Program-made: the position numbers and the translations under genes
Shown here: positions 1 to 9,392 of the stretch, in pieces
Layout of the letters: each line of letters begins with the position of its first letter
Position numbering within the stretch: the first letter of the stretch is position 1
The notes under the pieces: model-generated
The model's database searches: none
Seen by the model: only the letters and a program-made list of their open reading frames with translations
Told to the model about the DNA's origin: nothing
Source: Nocardioides zeae
GTDB taxonomy: Bacteria; Actinomycetota; Actinomycetes; Propionibacteriales; Nocardioidaceae
Direction of reading: 5' to 3'
Assembly (NCBI RefSeq): GCF_030818655.1
Contig: NZ_JAUTAN010000001.1
Span: 2,542,001 to 2,606,000, forward strand
DNA: 64,000 bases

Positions 1-1
1 G

Positions 2-331
2 CTGCTCAACGGGCTCGTGTCGGTCGTCGGCGTCATCGGCGGCTACGTCTTCAACGTGATCGTGCAGGGCGGCACCCCGGGCGCCTACCTGTCGAGCTTC
101 ACCGCGCTGGCCCAGCTGAACGACCTGTGGGTGGGCGAGCTCAAGGCCGTCATCTTCGGCTTCATCGCGGGCATCGTCGCGTGCCACCGCGGCCTCAACG
201 CGGCCGGCGGGCCCAAGGGCGTCGGCGACGCGGTCAACCAGGCGGTCGTCGTGACCTTCCTGCTCCTCTTCTTCGTCAACTTCGTCATCACGACGCTGTA
301 CCTGCAGCTCGTGCCCGGCAAGGGGGCCTGA
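2..331 (+). CDS. YrbE/MlaE-family permease of the Mce operon, first copy (5' end outside window)
   Basis: This is the C-terminal 109 residues of an MlaE-type permease, the inner-membrane channel subunit of Mce lipid importers. The visible part has hydrophobic segments and the family's small-residue turn (AAGGPKGVGDAVNQ), which recurs almost unchanged in the next gene as ATGGPAGVGVAVG. The frame is open from the first bases, so the gene begins upstream. Its TGA overlaps the ATG of the next yrbE by one base (TGATG), which implies translational coupling. The identity comes from the motif and from the yrbE-yrbE-mceA-F order that follows. No Mce ATPase (mceG) is in the window. Confidence 0.9.
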   Translation: MLNGLVSVVGVIGGYVFNVIVQGGTPGAYLSSFTALAQLNDLWVGELKAVIFGFIAGIVACHRGLNAAGGPKGVGDAVNQAVVVTFLLLFFVNFVITTLYLQLVPGKGA

Positions 332-1170
332 TGGCGCTCTCCCTCGGCCCCCTGACCTCGGTGGTCACGACGCCGCTCGACCGGCTCGCGTCGCTCGGCG
401 CCGGCCTGCGGTTCCACCTCACCGTGCTGGCCTCGGTGCCCCGCACGCTGCGCCACCACCTCAAGGAGATCGTGCGTCTGCTCTCGGAGGTCAGCTTCGG
501 CACCGGGGCGCTGGCCGTCATCGGCGGCACGATCGGCGTGATGGTCGGCATGACCCTCTTCGTCGGCACGGTCGTCGGCATGCAGGGTTACTCGGCGCTC
601 GACCAGATCGGCACCGCGGCCCTCAACGGCTTCGTCTCGGCGTACTTCAACACCCGCGAGATCGCGCCGCTCGTCGCCGCGCTCGCGCTCTCGGCGACGG
701 TCGGCTCCGGGTTCACGGCCCAGCTCGGCGCGATGCGGATCAACGAGGAGGTCGACGCGCTCGACGTCATGGGCGTATCGAGCCTCGCGTTCCTCGTGAC
801 GACCCGCGTCATCGCCGGGGTCGTCGCCATCGTGCCGCTCTACGTGGTGGGCCTGCTGGTCTCGTGGGCCGGCTCCCGCGCGGTGACGGTCTACTTCTAC
901 GGGCAGTCGGCGGGCACCTACGACCACTACTTCGGACTTTTCCTGCCGCCGGCCGACATCCTCGGCTCGTTCGTCAAGGTCGTCGTCTTCGCCGTGCTCA
1001 TCATCCTCATCCACTGCCGGCTCGGCTTCACGGCGACGGGCGGCCCCGCGGGCGTCGGCGTCGCGGTGGGCACCGCCGTGCGCCGGAGCATCGTGACGGT
1101 CGCGATCCTCGACCTCGCGCTCTCCATGGCGCTGTGGGGCACCACCACGACGGTGCGGGTGGCCGGATGA
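331..1170 (+). CDS. YrbE/MlaE-family permease of the Mce operon, second copy
   Basis: The gene encodes 279 residues, normal for YrbE. An N-terminal amphipathic stretch is followed by about five membrane segments (roughly 60-85, 110-130, 165-195, 225-245 and 255-275). The family signature QLGAMRINEEVDALDVMG near the middle forms the cytoplasmic coupling helix that contacts the ATPase in MlaE/YrbE proteins. The pair of YrbE proteins would form the permease core of the lipid or sterol importer whose periplasmic parts are the Mce proteins encoded next. The end overlaps mceA by 4 bp (ATGA). Confidence 0.93.
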   Translation: MALSLGPLTSVVTTPLDRLASLGAGLRFHLTVLASVPRTLRHHLKEIVRLLSEVSFGTGALAVIGGTIGVMVGMTLFVGTVVGMQGYSALDQIGTAALNGFVSAYFNTREIAPLVAALALSATVGSGFTAQLGAMRINEEVDALDVMGVSSLAFLVTTRVIAGVVAIVPLYVVGLLVSWAGSRAVTVYFYGQSAGTYDHYFGLFLPPADILGSFVKVVVFAVLIILIHCRLGFTATGGPAGVGVAVGTAVRRSIVTVAILDLALSMALWGTTTTVRVAG

Positions 1171-2495
1171 ACGACAACGCCCGCCGCCCCGTGGACCTCG
1201 TGCTGGGCCTGGTCCTCCTGCTCGTCGTCGCGCTCGGCGCGGGCGGCGTGGTGCTGGCCTACGACCAGGCCTTCACCTCGCGCACGGAGGTCGTGCTGAC
1301 GACCGGCTCGGTCGGCAACGCGCTGCAGAAGGGCTCCGACGTGAAGCTGAACGGCGTGCCCGTCGGGGAGGTGACCGAGGTGCGGGCCACCGACGACGGG
1401 GCCCGCCTCGTGCTGGCCCTGGAGCCCGACGTCGCCGACGGGCTGCCCGCGGACACCGTGGCCCGGCTCCTGCCGAAGACGCTCTTCGGCGAGCGCTACG
1501 TGCAGCTGCTCGCGAAGGGCGCCCGCACCGGCGGCGGTCTCGCCGACGGCGCGACCATCCGGCAGGACGACTCCGACGAGGCCGTCGAGCTCGAGGAGGT
1601 GCTCGACGAGCTCCTGCCCGTGCTGCAGGCCGTGCAGCCCCAGAAGCTCGCCGCGACGCTCGGCGAGCTGACGTTGGCGCTCCGCGGCCAGGGCGCCTCG
1701 ATCGGCGAGTCGATGGAGCGGTGGGGGTCCTACCTCACCGAGCTCGCGCCGTACGTCCCCACCCTGACCGAGGACCTCCAGCGGCTCGCCGAGGTGGCGG
1801 ACGTCTACGACGTCGCCGCGCCCGACCTGCTCGCCGCGCTCGAGGACCTCACCGTCACCGCGACCACCCTCGTTGACGAGCGCACGACCCTGGACGACCT
1901 GTACGCCGGGGTGACGGGCGCCGCGACCAGCACCGACGCCTGGTTGACCGCGAACCAGCAGACCATCGTCGTGCTCGCCGAGGAGAGCCGGGAGGCGCTG
2001 GCCGCGGTCGCGCCGTACGCCGCGCAGTTCCCCTGCGTGCTGCGGTCCGTCGCCGACTTCGAGCCGGTCATGGAGGAGGTGCTCGGGGTGGGGACCGCCG
2101 AGCCCGGCGTCAAGGTCACGCTGAGCATCGGCGACGTCAGCGGCGCCTACCAGCGCGGGGTCGACCGGCCGACCTACCGCACCGACGGGCAGCCGCGCTG
2201 CCCCTACACGGTCTCCTCGCGGTCGACCGCCCCGGCGACCGGCGGGTCCGAGCCCGCCCGGGTGCGACCGCCGACCGCGGACCTCCTGGAGTCGTACGTC
2301 GCGGGCGAGGGCTCGGCGAGCCGGGCCCAGCAGGCCCTCGCGGTCGGGCTGGGCGACGCCAACTCGCCGGCCGAGAACCAGCTGATCGCCGAGCTCGTGG
2401 CCCCCGGCCAGGGCTTGGCGCCGGACGAGTACCCCGACTGGGCGAGCCTGCTGCTCGGCCCCTCGCTCCGGGGCGCGGAGGTGGTGCTGCGATGA
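1167..2495 (+). CDS. MceA-type Mce family protein
   Basis: The product has 442 residues with one N-terminal membrane anchor (about 12-32), an MCE/MlaD domain (about 38-118, with FGERYVQLL near its end) and a long helical region (about 135-330). The C-terminal tail carries Cys residues typical of MceA (QFPCVLR and PRCPYTV). MCE proteins assemble into a hexameric tube that carries hydrophobic substrates, such as sterols or fatty acids, across the cell envelope to the YrbE permeases. The ATG overlaps the yrbE stop by 4 bp, and the gene ends by overlapping mceB in the same way. The substrate cannot be told from the sequence. Confidence 0.92.
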   Translation: MNDNARRPVDLVLGLVLLLVVALGAGGVVLAYDQAFTSRTEVVLTTGSVGNALQKGSDVKLNGVPVGEVTEVRATDDGARLVLALEPDVADGLPADTVARLLPKTLFGERYVQLLAKGARTGGGLADGATIRQDDSDEAVELEEVLDELLPVLQAVQPQKLAATLGELTLALRGQGASIGESMERWGSYLTELAPYVPTLTEDLQRLAEVADVYDVAAPDLLAALEDLTVTATTLVDERTTLDDLYAGVTGAATSTDAWLTANQQTIVVLAEESREALAAVAPYAAQFPCVLRSVADFEPVMEEVLGVGTAEPGVKVTLSIGDVSGAYQRGVDRPTYRTDGQPRCPYTVSSRSTAPATGGSEPARVRPPTADLLESYVAGEGSASRAQQALAVGLGDANSPAENQLIAELVAPGQGLAPDEYPDWASLLLGPSLRGAEVVLR

Positions 2496-3514
2496 GGAAC
2501 GGACTCGGCCCGATCGCGGTGAAGAGCATCGTGTTCACGCTCGTCACCGTGCTCGCCACGCTCGCGCTGGCCGCCACGATCCGCAACGGCAGCGGGGGCG
2601 GCGGGGAGTTCACCGCGCGGTTCACCGACGCCACGAGCCTCAACGAGGGCGACGACATCCGCATGGCCGGCGTGAAGGTGGGCGCGGTGCGCGACATCGA
2701 GGTCGCCGACGACGGTCTCGCGGAGGTCACCTTCACCGTCAACGACGCGGTCCAGGTGCCGGCCGGGACGACGCTGGAGCTGCGGTTCCGCAACCTCGTC
2801 GGGCAGCGCTACATCGCGCTGCAGCCGCCGACCACGCCCGAGGGTGGCGACCCGATCGCCCCGGGCCACGCCTTCGGGATCGACGCCACCTCGCCCGCGC
2901 TCGACCTCACGCTGCTCTTCAACGGCTTCCACCCGCTGTTCCGGCTCCTCGACCCCGAGGACGTCAACGCCCTGTCCGGCCAGGTGCTCGCGGTCTTCCA
3001 GGGCGACGGCGCCTCCGTCGACACGCTGCTGGAGAGCACCGGACGCCTCACCACCACCCTCGCCCAGAAGGACGCCGTGATCGGCCAGCTCATCACCAGC
3101 CTCGGATCCGTGCTCGAGACCGTCGAGAGCCGCACCGACGAGGTCGACGCCACGATCGTGACGCTCCAGCAGCTCGTCAGCGGGCTCGCGGCCGACCGCG
3201 ACACGATCGGCGCCACCCTCGACGGGCTCGGCTCCCTCTCGGTCAGCGTCGCCGACCTCCTCGAGGAGGGGCGGGCGCCGCTCCAGGAGTCGATCGTCGG
3301 GCTCGGCGACCTCGCCGGGAACCTCGCGGACGCCAGCGACACCATCGACACGCTGCTCGCCAACCTGCCCGGGCGGCTGGACGCGCTCGGCCGGGTCGGG
3401 AGCTACGGCTCGTGGCTCAACTTCTACGCCTGCTCGGTGCAGGGGCTCATCCCCCTCCCGGAGGGCTACACGGGCGACCTGGGCATCGAGCCGGTGGCAG
3501 CGAGGTGCCGGTGA
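2492..3514 (+). CDS. MceB-type Mce family protein
   Basis: The product has 340 residues: a membrane anchor at about 9-29, an MCE domain at about 37-118 (GDDIRMAGVKVGAV at its start and NLVGQRYIAL at its end), then a helical region predicted to coil (about 140-310) and a short C-terminal tail with Cys residues. It is the second of six paralogous Mce subunits in canonical order. It starts within the mceA stop (ATGA). Its own stop overlaps an ATG at 3514 that should open mceC but reads in the wrong frame. Confidence 0.92.
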   Translation: MRNGLGPIAVKSIVFTLVTVLATLALAATIRNGSGGGGEFTARFTDATSLNEGDDIRMAGVKVGAVRDIEVADDGLAEVTFTVNDAVQVPAGTTLELRFRNLVGQRYIALQPPTTPEGGDPIAPGHAFGIDATSPALDLTLLFNGFHPLFRLLDPEDVNALSGQVLAVFQGDGASVDTLLESTGRLTTTLAQKDAVIGQLITSLGSVLETVESRTDEVDATIVTLQQLVSGLAADRDTIGATLDGLGSLSVSVADLLEEGRAPLQESIVGLGDLAGNLADASDTIDTLLANLPGRLDALGRVGSYGSWLNFYACSVQGLIPLPEGYTGDLGIEPVAARCR

Positions 3515-3578
3515 TGCGGCGCGCCGCCACCCCACCGCCTTCGCGGAGCGCAACCGCGTCGTCGTCGCGATCGTCGGC

Positions 3579-4538
3579 GTGCTCGCACTGGTCGGGGTCT
3601 TCCTCCTCACCTTCAACGCCGCGGCCCTGCCGCTCGTCGGCGGGGGCCGCACCTACACGGCGGAGTTCGCCGAGGCGGGCGGGCTGCGCGCCGGCAACGA
3701 GGTGCGGGTCGCCGGCGTGCGCGTCGGCGAGGTCACCGGCCTCGAGCTCGACGGCGACGTCGTCGAGGTCACCTTCCGCGTGAAGGACGTCGAGCTGGGC
3801 TCCGAGACCCGCGCGGCGGTGAAGGTGAAGACGCTGCTCGGCCAGAAGTACCTGGCCGTGGAGCCCGCGGGGCGCGGCGACCTCGACGAGACCATCCCGG
3901 TCGCGCGCACGAGCACCCCCTTCGACGTGACGGCCGCCTTCTCGCAGCTCTCCACGACCGTCGGCGAGATCGACACCGAGCAGCTCGAGGCCAGCTTCGA
4001 GGCGCTCACGACGGCCTTCGCCGACACCCCCGAGGCGGTCCGCGCGACCGTGACCGGGCTTGCCGAGCTCTCGCGCACCGTGTCGAGCCGCGACGAGGAG
4101 CTCGCCGGCCTGCTCGAGGCGGCCGAGCAGGTCACCGGCACCCTGGCGAGCCGCAACGAGGAGATCGCCGACCTGCTGGTCGACGGCGACCTGCTGCTCG
4201 AGGAGCTCGCCGCCCGGCGGGCCACCGTGAGCGCCCTGCTCGAGGGCACCACCCAGCTCGGCGAGCAGCTGCAGGGCCTCGTCGCCGACAACGAGGCGAC
4301 CCTGGCCCCGGCGCTCGCGCAGCTCGACGCGGTCGCGGAGATCCTCACCCGCAACCAGGAGGGCCTCGACGCGTCGCTGGCGCGGCTCGGTCCCTACTAC
4401 CGCCTGCTCGCCTCGGCGACCGGCAACGGCCGCTGGGTCGACGCCTACGTCTGCGGCCTCTACGCCGCCGACGGCTCGCCCCAGCTCGACAACGACATCG
4501 AGCGCACCTGCGCCCCGACCGCCGGAGGTGGCTCGTGA
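3579..4538 (+). CDS. MceC-type Mce family protein; 5' end disrupted by an apparent 1-base loss
   Basis: From GTG 3579 the frame gives 319 residues with half a membrane anchor, an MCE domain (GNEVRVAGVRVGEV, then LLGQKYLAVEP), a long helical region and a Cys-containing tail. The same frame read upstream continues as plausible coding sequence (RRHPTAFAERNRVVVAIVGV), completing the anchor, but has no ATG, GTG or TTG. The coupled ATG at 3514-3516 overlaps the mceB stop as in all neighbouring genes, but is one frame off. Adding one C in the run around 3522-3530 would join them as MRRARHPTAFAERN. The conservative open frame is listed; the natural gene most likely spans 3514-4538. A sequencing error or a true frameshift is equally possible. 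Confidence 0.85.
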   Translation: MLALVGVFLLTFNAAALPLVGGGRTYTAEFAEAGGLRAGNEVRVAGVRVGEVTGLELDGDVVEVTFRVKDVELGSETRAAVKVKTLLGQKYLAVEPAGRGDLDETIPVARTSTPFDVTAAFSQLSTTVGEIDTEQLEASFEALTTAFADTPEAVRATVTGLAELSRTVSSRDEELAGLLEAAEQVTGTLASRNEEIADLLVDGDLLLEELAARRATVSALLEGTTQLGEQLQGLVADNEATLAPALAQLDAVAEILTRNQEGLDASLARLGPYYRLLASATGNGRWVDAYVCGLYAADGSPQLDNDIERTCAPTAGGGS

Positions 4539-5608
4539 GCACCCGTGCCCAGCGTTCCCGCGACCGTCGCGCGCGGCTGCTCCGCAGCGGCGCCCTCCTG
4601 CTCGCCCTGGCGGCCGTCGTGCTCGCGGTCACCGCACGATCGGCGTACGTCGACGGGCGGAGCACCACCGTCGTCGCCGACTTCGACTCCGCGGTCGGCC
4701 TCTACGTGGGGTCCGACGTGCAGGTGCTCGGCGTCCCCGTCGGCGAGGTGACCGACATCGAGCCGGGCGTGGAGGCCGTCCGCGTCACGATGCGGCTCGA
4801 CCCCGGCCGCAAGGTCGCGGCCGGCACCGCCGCCGTGATCGTGGCGCCGACCGTGGTGAGCGACCGCTACGTGCAGCTCACCGAGCCGTGGACCGAGGGC
4901 GCGGCGCTCGCCGACGGGGCGGTCATCGACGCCGACCGCACCGCGGTGCCCGTCGAGATCGACGAGCTCTACACCAGCCTCGAGGACGTCAGCACCCGCC
5001 TCGGTCCCAACGGCGCCAACGCCGACGGCGCGCTCTCCGCCTTCCTCGAGGTCGCGGCCGAGAACCTCGACGGCACCGGTGCCGACCTCAACACGATGAT
5101 CAGCGAGTTCAGCGACCTCTCCGCCACGGTCTCCGGGGTCGACGCCGACCTCTTCGCGACCATCGGCCACCTCGCCGAGCTGAGCGAGATGCTCGAGGTC
5201 AACGACGAGACCGTCGGCTCCGCCACGTCCCGGTTCGCCGAGGTGGCCGACTACCTCGCCGCCGACCGCGACGACCTCGCCACCGCCGTGCAGGAGCTCG
5301 GGGCCGCGCTCGCCGTGCTCGACGACTTCATCGCCGACAACCGCTCCGCGCTCCGCACGAGCGTGGACAACCTCGTCGGCCCCACCCAGACGCTCGTCAA
5401 CCAGCGCGCGTCGCTCGAGGAGCTGCTGCGCATGGCGCCGCTGACGCTGCAGAACTTCCTGCAGGCCTACGACCCCGCGACCGGCAGCCTGCAGGGCCGC
5501 GCCAACCTCAACGAGGCCAACCTGTGGAGCTCCGACGGCCTCAGCGCCCGCTCCTCCAGCGACGCACCGCCCGTGCTGCTGCCCGGCATCGGGGAGACGG
5601 ACCGATGA
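4535..5608 (+). CDS. MceD-type Mce family protein
   Basis: The product has 357 residues with an Arg-rich N-terminus, a membrane anchor at about 18-36, an MCE domain at about 45-125 (VGSDVQVLGVPVGEV, then VVSDRYVQLTEP) and a helical region (about 140-320) rich in Asp, Leu and Ala. It is the fourth subunit in the operon. The GTG start lies inside the mceC stop (GTGA), and the gene ends by overlapping mceE (ATGA). Confidence 0.92.
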   Translation: MSTRAQRSRDRRARLLRSGALLLALAAVVLAVTARSAYVDGRSTTVVADFDSAVGLYVGSDVQVLGVPVGEVTDIEPGVEAVRVTMRLDPGRKVAAGTAAVIVAPTVVSDRYVQLTEPWTEGAALADGAVIDADRTAVPVEIDELYTSLEDVSTRLGPNGANADGALSAFLEVAAENLDGTGADLNTMISEFSDLSATVSGVDADLFATIGHLAELSEMLEVNDETVGSATSRFAEVADYLAADRDDLATAVQELGAALAVLDDFIADNRSALRTSVDNLVGPTQTLVNQRASLEELLRMAPLTLQNFLQAYDPATGSLQGRANLNEANLWSSDGLSARSSSDAPPVLLPGIGETDR

Positions 5609-7008
5609 GGCGCGGTCTCGCGGCCCGGGCCGTCGGCGTCGCGCTCGGCGCGGCGCTGACCGCCGGTGGGCTCACCGGCTGCGGCATCCTCGACGACGGG
5701 ATCTACGAGGCCCCGCTGCCGGGTGGCGCCGACGTGGGCGACGACCCCGTCACCCTCACCGTCGAGTTCACCGACGTGCTCGACCTCGTGCCGCAGTCGG
5801 CCGTGAAGGTCGACGAGGTGGCCGTCGGCCGCGTCACCGCGGTCCGGCTCGCCGACGACGGCCTCGGCGCCGAGGTCGACCTGCTCGTCAACGGCGACGT
5901 CGCGCTCCCCGTCGGCACGACCGCGCGGCTCCAGCAGACGTCGCTGCTCGGCGAGAAGTACGTCGCGCTCGTGCGCCCGGCGGGCTCCTCGGGCTCGTCG
6001 GGTGGCTCGGGCTCGTCGGGTGCACGGCTCGTCTCCGGCGACACCATCGAGCGGGCCGACAGCGACGAGGCGGCGCAGGTCGAGCAGGTGCTCGGCGCGC
6101 TGTCGATGGTGCTGAACGGCGGCGGGATCGCCCAGTTCCAGGAGATCTCGACGGAGCTGCAGGCGATCTCGGGCGACGACCCCGAGCGCGTGCGCACCTT
6201 CATCCAGCAGCTGGGCGGCTTCGTCAGCCAGCTCGACGCCCGCAAGGAGTCCATCACCGCGGCCATCGACTCGCTCGCCGACCTGTCGACGACCCTCGAG
6301 GCCGACGAGGAGCGCATCACCACCGCGCTCGACGGCCTCCACCCCGGTCTCGCCGCATTGGAGGAGCAGCGTCCCCAGCTCGTCGCGATGCTGGAGGCGC
6401 TCGACAGCCTCTCCGACGTCGCGGTGGACACCCTCGACGCCGCCCAGGACGACATCGTCGCCGACCTCCAGACGCTCGCGCCCGTGCTCGAGCAGCTGGC
6501 CGCCGCCGGCCAGGACCTCCCCGACGCGCTGGGCCTGCTGCTGACCTACCCGTTCCCGGACGCGGTGACGGGCGCGATCCGGGGCGACTACCTCAACGTC
6601 TTCGTCACCACCGCGTTCGCGAGCGTGCCCGAGGACTGCGACGCCATGGGCTGCGCCTGGCCGCAGCCGTCGCTGGAGCCCCCGGCACCGGACGGCGGCG
6701 CGGCGGGACGCCCCTACCTGCTGCCCCCGACGAGCTCGGCCACCCCCGGGCTGCCGTCGCCGACCGTGACCGTGCCGACCCCGGACGCCACGACCGCTCC
6801 GCCGTCGGGCTCCCCCTCCGGCTCGCCGTCGGCCTCCCCGTCGGCATCGCCGTCGGCCTCCCCCTCGGCTCCCACGACCGGGCCCACGGGCTCGCCGACG
6901 GCGCCCTCGACGACCGGGCCCACCGGCGTACCCACCTCGCCGGACCGCGAGCCCACCGGCGGACCGGCGCCGACGACCGCCCCCACGACGCCGAGGAGCG
7001 AGCCGTGA
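5605..7008 (+). CDS. MceE-type lipoprotein (LprK-like) of the Mce operon
   Basis: The product has 467 residues. A signal peptide ends in a lipobox (LTGC, Cys 26), as in mycobacterial MceE/LprK, so this subunit is probably lipid-anchored rather than membrane-spanning. An MCE domain (about 45-130) contains SLLGEKYVALV, followed by a Gly/Ser linker inserted within the domain region (residues about 132-143). A helical region runs to about 340. The last ~100 residues are a low-complexity Pro/Ser/Thr tail with SPSAS repeats, likely disordered or wall-spanning. The ATG start overlaps the mceD stop. Confidence 0.93.
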   Translation: MRRGLAARAVGVALGAALTAGGLTGCGILDDGIYEAPLPGGADVGDDPVTLTVEFTDVLDLVPQSAVKVDEVAVGRVTAVRLADDGLGAEVDLLVNGDVALPVGTTARLQQTSLLGEKYVALVRPAGSSGSSGGSGSSGARLVSGDTIERADSDEAAQVEQVLGALSMVLNGGGIAQFQEISTELQAISGDDPERVRTFIQQLGGFVSQLDARKESITAAIDSLADLSTTLEADEERITTALDGLHPGLAALEEQRPQLVAMLEALDSLSDVAVDTLDAAQDDIVADLQTLAPVLEQLAAAGQDLPDALGLLLTYPFPDAVTGAIRGDYLNVFVTTAFASVPEDCDAMGCAWPQPSLEPPAPDGGAAGRPYLLPPTSSATPGLPSPTVTVPTPDATTAPPSGSPSGSPSASPSASPSASPSAPTTGPTGSPTAPSTTGPTGVPTSPDREPTGGPAPTTAPTTPRSEP

Positions 7009-8219
7009 TCACCACCGCCGTGAAGGTCAAGGTCGTCGCCTTCCTCGTGCTGGGGCTGCTGGCGACGGGCTACCTGCTGCGCACCTACGTCGGGGTCGAC
7101 CCGCTCCGCGACGACACCCGGGTGACCGTCGAGCTCAGCGACGCCTCCGGGCTCTTCGAGGGCAGCGAGGTGACCTACCGCGGCGTGTCGATCGGGACGG
7201 TCGACGAGCTCGAGGTGACGGACACGGGCACCGACGTGCAGGTCGTGCTCGACGCCGACGCGCCGCCCGTGCCCGCCGACGTCGACGTCACGGTGGCGAA
7301 CCGGTCGGCGATCGGCGAGCAGTACCTCGACCTCGTGCCTCGCGAGGCCGGGGACGACGACCGCGCCGTGCTGGCCGACGGCGACCGCGTGGTCGCGACG
7401 GACGCCACGGTGCCGCCCGCCTTCGACGCCGTCCTGCGCTCGGGGCGCGACTTCGTGGCCTCCGTGCCGGAGGACGCGCTGCGGACCGTCGTGGACGAGA
7501 CCTACCTGGCGGCCCGCGGCGTGTCGCCCGACGTCGCCCAGCTCGTGGAGACGTCGCTCGCCTGGGCGCAGACCGCCGACGCGAACTTCCTCGTCACGAC
7601 GCGGCTCATCGAGAGCTCGGCGACCGTGCTGGACCGCCAGCTCGCCTCCGCGGACGCGATCCGGTCGTTCAGCGGGGACCTCGAGCTGCTGGCCGCGACC
7701 CTGCGCGACTCCGACGGCGACCTGCGCGCCCTCATCGGGGCGACCCCGCCCGCCGCCCTCCAGCTGCGGGACCTCGTCGCCGAGGTCGGTCGTCCGCTCG
7801 GCCTGCTGCTCACCAACCTGGTGACACCGGCCCAGGTGTTCGGCGTCAACAGCGCCGGTGTCGAGGACCTGATGATCCGCCTGCCCGACGCCGTGAGCGC
7901 CGGCTGGGCCGTCACGAGCACCGGCAGCCTGAACCTGTCGCTCGTGCCCAACTTCGCGAACCCGCTGCCCTGCACGACGGGGTACGAGGGCACGCCCCGC
8001 CGCGCCGGAGACGCCACCGGGGGCGGCGCGTTCGACACGGACGCCGGCTGCACGCTCACCAGCGGGCCGTCGAACGTGCGCGGCCCCGGTGCCGTGCCCA
8101 GCAACCTGGACGACCTCGCCGTGCCGGTGGACCCCGGTACGGCGCGCCCCACCGGGGGCGCACCCGTCGTGATCCGCGACGCCACCAGCCTGGAGGACCT
8201 CATGGGAGGAATCGGATGA
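7005..8219 (+). CDS. MceF-type Mce family protein
   Basis: The product has 404 residues with a membrane anchor at about 8-27, an MCE domain at about 35-120 (EGSEVTYRGVSIGTV, then ANRSAIGEQYLDLVP) and a helical region. The C-terminal extension (about 300-404) contains Cys pairs. It is the last of the six Mce subunits. The GTG start is in the mceE stop, and the gene is coupled to the first Mce-associated protein by ATGA. Confidence 0.92.
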   Translation: MITTAVKVKVVAFLVLGLLATGYLLRTYVGVDPLRDDTRVTVELSDASGLFEGSEVTYRGVSIGTVDELEVTDTGTDVQVVLDADAPPVPADVDVTVANRSAIGEQYLDLVPREAGDDDRAVLADGDRVVATDATVPPAFDAVLRSGRDFVASVPEDALRTVVDETYLAARGVSPDVAQLVETSLAWAQTADANFLVTTRLIESSATVLDRQLASADAIRSFSGDLELLAATLRDSDGDLRALIGATPPAALQLRDLVAEVGRPLGLLLTNLVTPAQVFGVNSAGVEDLMIRLPDAVSAGWAVTSTGSLNLSLVPNFANPLPCTTGYEGTPRRAGDATGGGAFDTDAGCTLTSGPSNVRGPGAVPSNLDDLAVPVDPGTARPTGGAPVVIRDATSLEDLMGGIG

Positions 8220-8854
8220 CCCTCGACACGCGCACGGAGCAGGAGGCCGAGCCGGAGACGGTCCCGGAGTCGGACTCGGAAGCGGACTCGGGGACGGACT
8301 CGGGGACGGCTGCGGGTCCCGCCTCTCCCGGGGGCGCGGCGCGGACGCGGCAGCGGCTGCTCGCCGGTCTCCCCTGGCTGGTGCTCGTCGTGGCCGTCGT
8401 GGTCGCCGCCCTCGGCGGCCGGTCGTGGTGGCTGGCGGAGCACGACGACGGGCTGCACCGCGCGGCGGAGCGGGACGCCGTGCTGGTCGCGGCCCGCACC
8501 CACGTCGCGACGCTGACCACCATGGACAGCCGCGACGTGGCCGGCGGCCTCGAGGCGTGGGGCGCCGCGACCACCGGGATGCTCCACGACCAGATGACGG
8601 ACGTCGACGACGGGAGCCGCGGGATGCTCGGCGAGCTCGGTACGACGTCGGTGGGACGCGTCGTCGACGCGGCGGTGCTGGAGCTGGACGGCGCGACGGC
8701 GACCGTGCTCGTGTCGGTCGAGGTGACCGTCACCGAGAACGACGACGCCGGCACCGAGCCGACGATCAAGCGCAACCGCTTCGCCGCCGACCTCCGCGAG
8801 GTGGACGGCGCCTGGCTGCTGGAGAACCTCCAGCAGGTGGCGGTGACCCTGTGA
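8216..8854 (+). CDS. Mce-associated membrane protein (first)
   Basis: The product has 212 residues. An acidic N-terminal stretch of about 45 residues, rich in Glu/Ser/Asp/Gly, precedes one membrane segment (about 52-75). The extracytoplasmic domain resembles the mas proteins that follow mce operons in mycobacteria and rhodococci, which are thought to stabilise the Mce complex. It overlaps mceF and the next gene by 4 bp each. Assignment rests on position, topology and fold-like alternation; no catalytic motif is seen. Confidence 0.8.
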   Translation: MTLDTRTEQEAEPETVPESDSEADSGTDSGTAAGPASPGGAARTRQRLLAGLPWLVLVVAVVVAALGGRSWWLAEHDDGLHRAAERDAVLVAARTHVATLTTMDSRDVAGGLEAWGAATTGMLHDQMTDVDDGSRGMLGELGTTSVGRVVDAAVLELDGATATVLVSVEVTVTENDDAGTEPTIKRNRFAADLREVDGAWLLENLQQVAVTL

Positions 8855-9372
8855 ACGCCGCGACGATCGGGAAGCGCGTGGCGCTGCTCGGGCCGTGGGT
8901 GGCGGCGGTGCTGCTCGTCGCGTTCGGCGTCTACGCCTTCACGCAGGCCGACGGCCTCCGCTCGACGCCGGCAGCCGAGAACCACGCGCTCGTCGACGCC
9001 ACCGGCACGGCGGAGGTGCAGGCCGCGGCGACGCAGACGCTGACCCGGGTGCTCAGCTACGACCACGCGGCGCCCGAGGCCACGACCGCGGCCGCCGACG
9101 AGCTGCTCCGGGGAGCGGCCCGCGACGAGTTCGACGTGCTCTACGCCGGGCTCGCCGAGCAGGCGCCCGGCCAGGAGCTCGTGCTGACCGCGCGGGTGTC
9201 GTCGGTCGCCGTGCAGGAGCTCACCGACGACGCGGCCCGGGTGCTCGTGTTCCTCGACCAGACCAGCCAGCGGGCGGGCGACGCCGAGACCAGCGTCTCG
9301 GCAGCGCAGCTGTCGGTGGGGCTGGAGCGCGACGGCTCCGGCTGGACCGTCACGGAGCTCACGCCGCTCTGA
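8851..9372 (+). CDS. Mce-associated membrane protein (second)
   Basis: The product has 173 residues: a short cytoplasmic start, a membrane segment at about 12-31, then an extracytoplasmic domain ending in alternating strands (LSVGLERDGSGWTV), the same layout as the preceding gene. The two are likely paralogous mas proteins closing the mce operon. The GTG start is in the upstream stop codon (GTGA). A GC-rich hairpin follows 20 bp downstream. Confidence 0.8.
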   Translation: MNAATIGKRVALLGPWVAAVLLVAFGVYAFTQADGLRSTPAAENHALVDATGTAEVQAAATQTLTRVLSYDHAAPEATTAAADELLRGAARDEFDVLYAGLAEQAPGQELVLTARVSSVAVQELTDDAARVLVFLDQTSQRAGDAETSVSAAQLSVGLERDGSGWTVTELTPL

Positions 9373-9392
9373 GTGGCGGGGCTCCCCGAGAC

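Noticed and set aside
85..1014. A 309-residue minus-strand frame opposite yrbE
   Set aside because: It is an Arg/Asp/Glu/Ala-rich shadow of the Mce operon with no domain; the plus-strand genes are unmistakable.
4528..5604. Upstream extension of the mceE frame (Arg-rich)
   Set aside because: It overlaps all of mceD. The lipoprotein signal begins at ATG 5605, which is coupled to the mceD stop.
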